Assembly (NCBI GenBank): GCA_009694745.1
Contig: SHUF01000004.1
Span: forward strand, 1-64,000
From: Acidobacteriota bacterium
GTDB lineage: Bacteria > Acidobacteriota > Vicinamibacteria > Vicinamibacterales > SCN-69-37
Reading direction: 5' to 3'
Length of the DNA stretch: 64,000 bases
Part shown: positions 1 to 6,346 of the stretch, piece by piece
Numbering within the stretch: the stretch's first letter is position 1
Layout of the letters: each line of letters starts with the position of its first letter
Made by a program: the position numbers and the translations under genes
Notes under the pieces: generated by a model
The model's database searches: none
What the model was told of the DNA's origin: nothing
What the model saw: only the letters and a program-made list of their open reading frames with translations

Positions 1-1
1 G

Positions 2-118
2 GAGTTGTTCGATTACATCGACGTGTGCTATCACCAGCAGCGGCGACATTCGTCGGCGGGTCGGATCAGTCCTGCCGCCTACGAAAAGCAGTATGTGCAG
101 ATGACTCAGGTAGCGTAG
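2..118 (+). pseudogene. IS3-family transposase, C-terminal tip (cut by window start)
   Basis: The window opens inside a reading frame ending at TAG 116-118. Its 38 residues contain LFDYIDVCYHQQRRHS and SPAAYE, the typical end of the integrase core of IS3-family OrfB transposases (pattern F-YI--YN--RRHS---SP--YE). The DDE catalytic residues would lie upstream, outside the window, so it cannot be judged whether the element is intact. The TAG is followed at once by a sequence resembling an IS3 terminal repeat. What is seen is the conserved tail; the family assignment rests on that motif alone. Confidence 0.75.
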
Positions 119-120
119 TT

Positions 121-151
121 AACCCGTCCACGCGATCGGATCAACCTCACA
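121..151. repeat. Probable right terminal inverted repeat of the IS3-type element
   Basis: Directly after the transposase stop comes CCGTCCACGCGATCGGATCA followed by ACCTCACA. Many IS3-family right ends have the form TGTCCAC-N-TCGGGTCA--(C)TCA ending in CA. The left end is outside the window, so neither the exact boundary nor a target duplication can be verified. From here to base 298 I see no gene. Confidence 0.45.
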
Positions 152-298
152 TCGACATTCCCGCCATCACCGACGGCCCGGTGCAGATGGCCGGTGTGCG
201 ATTTCCAGTGAAGGCGTCTGTCTCATGCGTGTTCGCTGCGAACGGCCGGTTGTGGATCGGTTTACACGTCGAGGTCACTCAAACCCGGAAGGGAAGCC

Positions 299-1291
299 GT
301 GACTCGCCGGCAGGTCACCGTCCTTGTGGCGGCATCGGCTGTGGTCGCGACCGCTGCAACGGCGTGGATGATGCTCGGCCGGTCGCGCGCCGGGAAGCGG
401 AAGACGACGGCGTTACAGGCCGATGTGGTGGCGCTCACGGCGGAACGCGATCGGCTCCGGTCGCAGGTCGTCGGCGCCGTGCACCTCGACAATCGTCTGA
501 CCGGCGGTTCCGACATGCCGCTGCGCATCGGCATCCCGACCACCCTGGCGCACGGGGTGGTCTCGACGCTCGTCGCCGGTGTGGCCGACCAGGTCTCGCT
601 CATGTTGGGCAACCTTCGCGTACGTAGGCAGGGTGAAGTGCGGCGCGTCGTGTCGCTGAGCGACTTCGACCTCACGCTTCGCGTCAAACAGGTCAACGTC
701 AAGCTGGGCACAGGCACCCCAGACCTCCAATTTGGCGGCAACCAGATGCGCATGGCCATGCCGGTGCGCGTGGAATCGGGTACGGGCTCGGCGGAGATCG
801 ATTGTCTCTGGCGCGCGCGAGGTATCAGCAACGCCGTGTGTGGCGATATTTCAATGCTCGAGGTCGTCACCGGCACCGTGACGCCGGCGGTCTACCGCCT
901 CGCCAGCACCCTGCAGCTTTCCACTACAGACGACGCGATCATCGTGACTCCTCGCATGCCGGCGCTCCGGATTCGGGTGCGGGTGGTGCCATCAAACGCC
1001 TCGTGGGATCTCGTGCAGAAAGCACTAGACGCAAAGAGGGGCCTGTGCGGATTCGTGCTCGACCGCGTGAATATTCCCGAGGGGCTTGAAGGGCTGCTGG
1101 CCAGAGGTTTCAGCGTGCGTCTACCGATCGAGAAGATGCGGCCGATGGCCGTGCCGATCGGATTTGCCCAGACGGTGATGGTGCGGCGCATGCCTGTGCA
1201 GACCGGCATCAAGGCAGGCGGTCTCATGATCACGAGCGACATGATCTGGCTTGGCGCCGACGTGACGCTCGTCACGGGCGGCCGGTCGTAG
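299..1291 (+). CDS. Membrane-anchored protein of unknown function
   Basis: GTG start; 330 aa. Residues about 5-27 form one hydrophobic segment (VTVLVAASAVVATAATAW), followed by a short basic stretch and a probable coiled coil (about 35-57, heptads of L/V). The rest is a soluble, beta-rich domain with alternating hydrophobic residues and no Cys cluster or catalytic motif I recognise. The pattern is like exported lipid- or ligand-binding beta proteins, but I cannot assign a family. It stands alone between the IS remnant and a glutamine cyclotransferase on the same strand. Localisation as a periplasm-facing anchored protein is inferred from the N-terminus. Confidence 0.6.
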   Translation: MTRRQVTVLVAASAVVATAATAWMMLGRSRAGKRKTTALQADVVALTAERDRLRSQVVGAVHLDNRLTGGSDMPLRIGIPTTLAHGVVSTLVAGVADQVSLMLGNLRVRRQGEVRRVVSLSDFDLTLRVKQVNVKLGTGTPDLQFGGNQMRMAMPVRVESGTGSAEIDCLWRARGISNAVCGDISMLEVVTGTVTPAVYRLASTLQLSTTDDAIIVTPRMPALRIRVRVVPSNASWDLVQKALDAKRGLCGFVLDRVNIPEGLEGLLARGFSVRLPIEKMRPMAVPIGFAQTVMVRRMPVQTGIKAGGLMITSDMIWLGADVTLVTGGRS

Positions 1292-1330
1292 GCGCCGCCA
1301 ATCCGGCTCCGTGTGTGCGATGCTGACGTC

Positions 1331-2131
1331 ATGCATCGGCGACTTATTGTGAGCAGTCTTGCGGTTGCGGCGATCAGCGTCGCGACGTTCGTCGCGGTCC
1401 GTGGCGTCAGCCCTGCGTTGGACGCCCAACGTCGCAGCGCGCCCGTCCAATCCTTCACCGTCGTCAAATCGTTCCCGCATGACCCGGGCGCGTTTACGCA
1501 GGGGCTGGTCTACGCCGACGGGGAGTTTCTTGAAAGCACCGGGCTGTTCGGCGAGTCAACCCTGCGCCGCGTGGAACTTGCCACGGGCAAGGTGTTGCAG
1601 CGCAAGGCGATCGATGCTCAGTACTTCGCTGAGGGTCTCGCGTTGGTGGGCGATGCGCTGGTGCAACTGACCTGGCAGACTAAGATCGGATTTGTGTACG
1701 ACCGCAAAACGTTTGCGCAGCGCCGGACGTTTCAGTACCAGACCGAAGGATGGGGAATCGCCTACGACGCGAAGGGCGGCCTCGTGATGACCGATGGATC
1801 CGATCGGCTCCTGTTCCTCGATCCCAAAACGTACGCGGTCACCCGCACGATCCGCGTGACCGACGCGGGTCGCCCGGTGGCGCAGCTCAATGAGCTGGAG
1901 TGGATCGAAGGCGAAATCTGGGCGAACGTGTGGCAGACCGATCGAGTGGCCCGCATCGCACCGGCCACCGGTGTGGTCGCCGCATGGGTGGACTTCTCGA
2001 CCTTGTGGCCCCAGGCCCGCCGCACACCACCTGCCGACGTCCTCAACGGCATTGCCTACGACGCCGCCGGCAAGCGCATCTTCGTGACCGGCAAGAAGTG
2101 GCCGAAGGTGTATGAGATAAGAGCGCAGTAG
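1331..2131 (+). CDS. Glutaminyl-peptide cyclotransferase (plant/bacterial beta-propeller type)
   Basis: 266 aa from ATG 1331; an in-frame GTG lies 18 bases upstream at 1313. N-terminal signal segment (RLIVSSLAVAAISVATFVAV), then the family hallmarks FPHDPGAFTQGLVY and ESTGLFGESTLRRV, later TDGSDRLLFLDP, LNELEW and VLNGIAYD, matching the five-bladed propeller glutamine cyclotransferases. Such enzymes convert N-terminal Gln to pyroglutamate. Full length. Its TAG stop (2129-2131) is immediately followed by a dispersed repeat starting TCCAGGGCTTG, a pattern repeated elsewhere in this window. Confidence 0.88.
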   Translation: MHRRLIVSSLAVAAISVATFVAVRGVSPALDAQRRSAPVQSFTVVKSFPHDPGAFTQGLVYADGEFLESTGLFGESTLRRVELATGKVLQRKAIDAQYFAEGLALVGDALVQLTWQTKIGFVYDRKTFAQRRTFQYQTEGWGIAYDAKGGLVMTDGSDRLLFLDPKTYAVTRTIRVTDAGRPVAQLNELEWIEGEIWANVWQTDRVARIAPATGVVAAWVDFSTLWPQARRTPPADVLNGIAYDAAGKRIFVTGKKWPKVYEIRAQ

Positions 2132-2187
2132 TCCAGGGCTTGCCCCGCCGTAGCCTTGGCGGAGGCGGGTCCAGGGTCCAGGGTCCT
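2131..2187 (+). repeat. Dispersed repeat: 36-base core plus AGGGTCC heptamers
   Basis: Starts on the last base of the upstream TAG. A core containing GTCCAGGGCTTGCC, CGCCGTAGCCTTGG and CGGAGGC is followed by three GGGTCCA-type heptamers (2168-2187). The same core, with one difference (C/T), recurs inverted at 55444-55490, again directly after a stop codon. The heptamers recur in inverted orientation at 2721-2783. Confidence 0.8.
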
Positions 2188-2312
2188 GAGTCAACATTGA
2201 AAAAATTGCCAGGGACATAGGCCCCGAGGTTGTAGAGTCTGCGACCTTCTGGCGCGGGCCTGCGATTTCCCGGCGTGTTCGCGATGGCATGGCATGTGCT
2301 GCTATCCGCACC

Positions 2313-2657
2313 ATGGGAGTGCGGCACGTTGAAGAGCTGAGGGCGTTCCAGCACGCACGCGCCTTCAAATGCGAAGTCTACGCGCTCATGCGGGCCAGTC
2401 CCGACGCGAACTCCGACTTCAAGTACCGAAGCCAACTGTTTGAATCGGCAGCCAGCGCAGAGATGAATATTGCGGAGGGCTGGCGTCGCTTTGGTGCTGG
2501 CGAGATTGCGCAGTTCCTACGGTTCTCACGCGCGTCATTGGAAGAGGCCGAACATCGGCTTCGGGATGGCGTAGACCGCGGCTATTTCACCATGGAGGCT
2601 TGTGCTCCGGCCTTCGACCAGGCCAGAAAATGTGGTGCCGCCACCATGGCCCTCTAG
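2313..2657 (+). CDS. Four-helix-bundle protein (S23 / 23S-rRNA-intervening-sequence protein family)
   Basis: About 114 aa from ATG 2313 (MGVRHVEELRAFQ); a further in-frame ATG lies at 2289. It has the family pattern of an amphipathic, all-helical small protein: ELRAFQHARAFKCEVYALM, then FKYRSQLFESAASAEMNIAEG (AE-N-AEG is the family signature) and FLRFSRASLEEAEHRL. Related proteins are encoded in 23S rRNA intervening sequences, and the accessory protein Avd of diversity-generating retroelements shares the fold. No reverse transcriptase or rRNA is nearby. It lies between inverted heptamer arrays (2168-2187 and 2721-2783), suggesting a small mobile or repeat-associated unit. Function unknown. 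Confidence 0.82.
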   Translation: MGVRHVEELRAFQHARAFKCEVYALMRASPDANSDFKYRSQLFESAASAEMNIAEGWRRFGAGEIAQFLRFSRASLEEAEHRLRDGVDRGYFTMEACAPAFDQARKCGAATMAL

Positions 2658-2720
2658 AAGAGCCTCCAACCATTCGTCAAGATGCCGCGGGCCTCGAAGT
2701 CCGGGAGGCCGTAACCTCTC

Positions 2721-2783
2721 GGACCCCGGACTCTGGACCCCGGACTCTGGACCCTGGACCCTGGACTCTGGACTCTGGACTCG
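2721..2783 (+). repeat. Tandem heptamer array, unit GGACYCY, nine copies
   Basis: Nine consecutive 7-base units alternate among GGACCCC, GGACTCT and GGACCCT. On the minus strand the array reads RGRGTCC and starts right after the TAG stop (2784-2786) of the DUF2911 remnant. Its orientation is opposite to the AGGGTCC array at 2168-2187, so the two arrays form inverted repeats around the four-helix-bundle gene. The stretch 2658-2720 holds nothing I recognise. Confidence 0.9.
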
Positions 2784-3020
2784 CTACTGGCTCTTGAATG
2801 CCACCGACCCCATGGACTTCTCCCACATGACCGTGAGGCGGCCACCGGTCTTGGTCATGTCCACGAATGCGATGGTGAACTCATCAACTGAATATGGCAG
2901 CGCGTCGAGTTTCATCGGCACGCGGAGGACGTCACGGTCCGGTGTGTAGTTGTAGGCGCCCCAGAGTTCGGCCTTGTTGGCCTGGTCGTATTTCTGTTGC
3001 GCGGGCCATGGGGAAAACAC
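2784..3020 (-). pseudogene. DUF2911-domain protein, 3' remnant
   Basis: Reads 78 aa with WGAYNYTPDRDVLRVP, LPYSVDEFTIAF and TVMWEK, the C-terminal half of the DUF2911 family (W-GAY-Y---EDVLRV--K, LPY-E-FTI-F, L-W-). Full-length members are about twice as long and have a signal peptide and an N-terminal half, absent here. The apparent ATG and first residues come from the repeat at 3010-3032, so the 5' part was lost where that repeat now sits. Probably not functional. Confidence 0.75.
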
Positions 3021-3032
3021 ACCCGTCCCCCT
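3010..3032 (-). repeat. Family A palindrome end (single arm)
   Basis: On the minus strand it reads TAGGGGGACGGGTGT followed by GTTTTCCCC, where TAG (3031-3033) is the stop of the AI-2E-family permease. The same 19-base string, GGGGACGGGTGTGTTTTCC, forms the ends of the perfect palindrome at 46565-46682, and GGGGACGGGTGT also ends the one at 12137-12268. Only one arm is present here, at the breakpoint of the DUF2911 gene. Confidence 0.8.
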
Positions 3033-4140
3033 ACTTTTCCACCACTTCCCCGTCTGGCGTCAGGATGATCGGCGTGCCGTCCACGAGTTGCTCGCGGTAG
3101 GCGATTCCGAAGATCTGCCACGACGTCACGAAGAGGCCGGCAAGCACAGGACCGATGATGAAGCCGAGCGGCCCAATGACCAGCAGGCCGCCCAGGGTCG
3201 AGAACAGGATGATGAGATCGTGCAGCCGCGTATCGCGGCCGACGAGCCACGGCCGCAACAGGTTGTCCACCGAACCCACAACCAGCGAGCAGAACAGGGC
3301 AAGGCCAATCGCAGTTCCCACTTGACCCGTGGCGAGTAACACGATGCAGGCAGGCACCCAGATGAGCGCCCCACCGATCAGCGGGATGATCGAGAGCACG
3401 ATCATCAGCACCGTCCAGAAGGCCACGTTCGGGATGCCCGCTACCCAGAACGCCAGGCCGGACATCGTGCCTTGAATCAGGCCGATCACCAGGGTCCCCT
3501 TCACCGTGGCCCTGGTGATCGACATGAAGCGCTCCGTGAGCAGCACTTTTTCATCGGCCCGCAATGGCAGGTGGTCCAGGATCTCGCGCAACATCCTCGG
3601 CCCGTCGATCAGGAAGAAAAACATCGCGTACAGTGCGATAAAGAAGTCGAAAATCAACCCCACCGTGCTCAGCGTGCCGCTCGAGAGCGAGGACATCAGG
3701 AACCCGCCGGCTGAGTTCACCACTTCACCGGTCTTGGTCAGGATTTGTTTCCGGTACGGCCTGAGGTACCGGTCATATCCCGGCAGGCGCTGCAGTGTTT
3801 GATCCAGGTACGAAGGCGAGTTGATCGACTTCTCAACAATCGGGCGGACGTTCTCCGTGATTCCCGCCGCCTGACTGACCACGAGTCCGCCTATGCCGAT
3901 CAACGGTCCGATGATCACGACCAACGTCAGCACAACCGTAGCGGCGGCCGCGGCAAGTGTATGCCCGCGCATCAGCGTCAGCAGTCGCAGGTACACCGGC
4001 CGCAACAGGCCCGCGAGCACTGCGGCAGCCACGATCGTCATCAGGAAGGCCTTCAGGATGACCACCATCACCAGGGTCATGCCGACGACGAGGAAGAGCA
4101 GGAAGGCCTTGCGGAACGAGGTATCAGCGGTTACAGCCAT
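3031..4140 (-). CDS. AI-2E transporter family permease (PerM/YdiK-like)
   Basis: 369 aa polytopic membrane protein. The N-terminus has closely spaced segments (AFLLFLVVGMTLVMVVILKA, then TIVAAAVLAGLLRPVY), a soluble middle part with the Tyr- and Pro-rich stretch around LQRLPGYDRYLRPY, and a C-terminal block with LPLRADEKVLLTERF, SIIPLIGGALIWVP, GSVDNLLRPWLVG and TLGGLLVIGPLGFIIGPVL. These are the PF01594 signatures. Members include autoinducer-2 exporters and Na+/H+ antiporters, so the substrate is open. The start overlaps the end of corA by 10 bases, so the pair is one operon. Confidence 0.88.
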   Translation of the reverse strand: MAVTADTSFRKAFLLFLVVGMTLVMVVILKAFLMTIVAAAVLAGLLRPVYLRLLTLMRGHTLAAAAATVVLTLVVIIGPLIGIGGLVVSQAAGITENVRPIVEKSINSPSYLDQTLQRLPGYDRYLRPYRKQILTKTGEVVNSAGGFLMSSLSSGTLSTVGLIFDFFIALYAMFFFLIDGPRMLREILDHLPLRADEKVLLTERFMSITRATVKGTLVIGLIQGTMSGLAFWVAGIPNVAFWTVLMIVLSIIPLIGGALIWVPACIVLLATGQVGTAIGLALFCSLVVGSVDNLLRPWLVGRDTRLHDLIILFSTLGGLLVIGPLGFIIGPVLAGLFVTSWQIFGIAYREQLVDGTPIILTPDGEVVEK

Positions 4141-5096
4141 TTAGCTTTCCTGAACCGAAACACGAGATACAGATCGATGGCGACCATCGCCGCAACTGTC
4201 ACCGGATAGCCATACGCCCAATCCAGTTCCGGCATGTGCCTGAAGTTCATGCCATAAACGCCGGCGACCATCGTGGGCACTGCCACAAGCGCGGCATATG
4301 CCGCCAGCCGCTTGGTGACCTCGTTCTCCTGCAGAGTAATCAACGACAGATTGACCGAAAGCGCCGTGCTGACCATGTCGCGCAGGTTGTCGGTGGACTG
4401 CTTGAGGCGCTGCAAGTGGTCATAGACGTCACGAAAGTAGTCCTGGAGCCCGGCGCACAAGGGCGGCACCCGCCCACCGTGAAGTTTGCTGGTCACTTCC
4501 AGCAGCGGATTGATCGCGTGATCCAGCACCATGAGGCGCTGCTTGAATGTATACAGCGCTTCCACCTGCGCCCGCGTGGTGTTGCTGGCGAAGATGCGTT
4601 CCTCGATGTCCTCGATCTCGCGCGTCAACCGGTCGATGAGCGGAAAGTAGCGATCGACCACCGTGTCCATCAGCGCGTACAACACGTACGCCGGCCCGTG
4701 CTTGAGGAGGTCGGGCTCCTCCTCGCATCGGCGGCGGACTTCTGTGAAACCCTGTCGCGAGTTGCGCCGCACCGACACCACATACTGGGGACCGACGAAG
4801 ATCGCGACCTCACCCGTCAGCAGTTCCTCGCCCTCGGCTTCAATCATGTGAAGCACGACGAAGATGGAAGAGCCGTACTCCTCGATCTTCGGGCGCTGAT
4901 GCCCCCGGCTCGCATCTTCGACCGCCAGTTCGTGCAGGTTGAACTCTTCCTGCAGGCGTTCAAATTCCTCCGGCGCCGGGTCCTTGAGCGCCACCCACAC
5001 GAAACAGCCGGGATCGGCCAGATGCGATCGGATGTCGCTGATCGGGATGTCGGCCACCCGCTCACCCCGACGATACGCCACGCAGTTGACCAGCAC
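4131..5096 (-). CDS. corA: CorA-type divalent metal (Mg2+/Co2+) transporter
   Basis: 321 aa from a GTG at 5096. A large cytoplasmic alpha/beta domain (LKDPAPEEFERLQEEFNLHELAVEDA) and the long stalk helix (LIDRLTREIEDIEERIF) lead to the C-terminal pore, where YGMNF at residues 281-285 is the GMN selectivity motif ahead of the last transmembrane helix. The C-terminus is basic (FRFRKAKWL), as usual for the cytoplasmic sphincter. Full length. Only 37 bases separate it from the divergent superoxide dismutase gene, too short for a known Mg2+ riboswitch. Metal choice between Mg2+, Co2+ and Ni2+ cannot be read from sequence. Confidence 0.92.
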   Translation of the reverse strand: MLVNCVAYRRGERVADIPISDIRSHLADPGCFVWVALKDPAPEEFERLQEEFNLHELAVEDASRGHQRPKIEEYGSSIFVVLHMIEAEGEELLTGEVAIFVGPQYVVSVRRNSRQGFTEVRRRCEEEPDLLKHGPAYVLYALMDTVVDRYFPLIDRLTREIEDIEERIFASNTTRAQVEALYTFKQRLMVLDHAINPLLEVTSKLHGGRVPPLCAGLQDYFRDVYDHLQRLKQSTDNLRDMVSTALSVNLSLITLQENEVTKRLAAYAALVAVPTMVAGVYGMNFRHMPELDWAYGYPVTVAAMVAIDLYLVFRFRKAKWL

Positions 5097-5133
5097 ATCG
5101 TCATTCTAGCTGCGCTTGGGCTAGAGTAGGCCC

Positions 5134-5838
5134 ATGTCCATGACACGACGAGAGCTTCTTTCGACGGTCGGCGCCGCTGCCGTCGCCGCCGTGGCGTCAC
5201 CCAGGCTTGCTGGCTTTGACCAGGCTCCCGCGCCGGCCGGGCCATACACGCTGGCACCTCTGCCGTATCCGGCGGCCGCACTCGAGCCACATATCGATGC
5301 GCAGACGATGACGATTCACCATGATCGACATCACCAGACGTATGTGACGGGGCTCAACACCGCGTTGGCGAAAGAGCCGGCCGTGGCCGGCCGCTCACTT
5401 GAAGACCTGCTGCGTAATCTGGGTACGGTGCCCGAGGGCATCCGGACGGCCGTGCAGAATCACGGCGGTGGGCACTTCAACCACATGCAATTCTGGGCGC
5501 TGATGGCGCCCAACGCCGGCGGCGCCCCCACGGGCGCGGCGGCCGCGGCCATCACCAGCACCTTCGGCAGTTTTGAATCGTTCCGCGACCGCTTCAATCA
5601 GGCGGCCGCGTCACGATTTGGCAGCGGGTGGGCCTGGCTGAGCGATGAGAAGGGCAAGCTGGTGATTCACAGCACAGCCAATCAGGACACGCCGCTCGCC
5701 GACGGGCGCAAGCCGATCATGGGTCTCGATGTCTGGGAACACGCGTACTACCTGAAGTACCAGAACCGCCGTGCCGAATACGTCAGCGCGTTCTGGAACG
5801 TGATCAACTGGACCGAAGTGAATCGTCGCCTGGCCTGA
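5134..5838 (+). CDS. Fe/Mn superoxide dismutase with Tat-type signal
   Basis: 234 aa. [20 protein letters not shown] is a twin-arginine-like signal, so the enzyme is probably exported folded. The mature part carries the SOD ligand set: His62 in [11 protein letters not shown], His117 in HFNHMQFW, and Asp199 and His203 in [10 protein letters not shown]. The presence of GGGHFNH followed by QFW, and of SGWAWL, fits the Fe/Mn family; Fe versus Mn cannot be decided safely. It is divergent from corA and monocistronic. An in-frame ATG at 5140 is an alternative start that keeps the RR pair. Confidence 0.93.
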   Translation: MSMTRRELLSTVGAAAVAAVASPRLAGFDQAPAPAGPYTLAPLPYPAAALEPHIDAQTMTIHHDRHHQTYVTGLNTALAKEPAVAGRSLEDLLRNLGTVPEGIRTAVQNHGGGHFNHMQFWALMAPNAGGAPTGAAAAAITSTFGSFESFRDRFNQAAASRFGSGWAWLSDEKGKLVIHSTANQDTPLADGRKPIMGLDVWEHAYYLKYQNRRAEYVSAFWNVINWTEVNRRLA

Positions 5839-5868
5839 TTCACCCACGCGCGTCGTCCCGGCGGCGTC

Positions 5869-5897
5869 TTGACTCCTTTCCGACAAGTCGCTTAGAG
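5869..5897 (+). promoter_or_regulatory. Putative sigma-70-type promoter
   Basis: TTGACT (5869-5874) and TTAGAG (5892-5897) are separated by 17 bases, close to the -35/-10 consensus, and sit just ahead of the small gene starting at 5910, which has a GGGGAG ribosome site at 5901. Initiation a few bases after the -10 box would leave a very short leader. Confidence 0.4.
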
Positions 5898-5909
5898 TCG
5901 GGGGAGCCC

Positions 5910-6257
5910 ATGCGTCTCCGTCGCCCGGTCGCCATCGTCCTCCTCGCCGCATTTTTCTGCGGCTTTGGCGTGCCATGGCTGGGCGATGCGCATCAGTTCA
6001 ACGACGACCCGCACTGGGTGGTTAAACTCGGAACTGATGCGCCCGACGGCGTCCGGTTGGGCACCAAGCGAGAGGGGGATGACAGCCACTGTGCCGTCTG
6101 TCACCTGCTTCGCACGATGCGATCGGCCAATCGCCCCATGCAGGCCGTCGCCGTCCGTGACGTCCGGCAGGTGCTGCCGCCGCACGTCACGGACCCGCGC
6201 ACCCGCGCGGCCGTCACGCGCCCTGACGGCGCTCGCGCTCCCCCTTCCGCACTCTGA
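5910..6257 (+). CDS. Small exported Cys-pair protein, DUF2946-like
   Basis: 115 aa. Residues 1-27 look like a signal peptide (RPVAIVLLAAFFCGFGVPW). The mature part contains HCAVCHLLR, a CxxC pair next to histidines, then a Pro/Arg-rich tail. Short exported proteins with this motif (DUF2946 type) are often encoded beside TonB receptors for metals. The next gene downstream, 89 bases away on the same strand, is such a receptor. A metal-handling role is inferred from the Cys/His motif and this neighbour. The family call is tentative. Confidence 0.55.
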   Translation: MRLRRPVAIVLLAAFFCGFGVPWLGDAHQFNDDPHWVVKLGTDAPDGVRLGTKREGDDSHCAVCHLLRTMRSANRPMQAVAVRDVRQVLPPHVTDPRTRAAVTRPDGARAPPSAL

Positions 6258-6346
6258 CCCGTCGCTCGTTTGATGTTGGTGAGGCCGGCGCCTTGGTGCG
6301 CACGGCCGCGCCTTGGTCGTAGTTTTGGAATGGAAGGAACAAGTTC

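Noticed and set aside
2131-2783. Diversity-generating retroelement (Avd-like four-helix-bundle protein with repeats).
   Set aside because: No reverse transcriptase and no template/variable repeat pair in the window.
2721-2783. CRISPR-like array.
   Set aside because: Units are 7 bases without spacers, and no cas genes are present.
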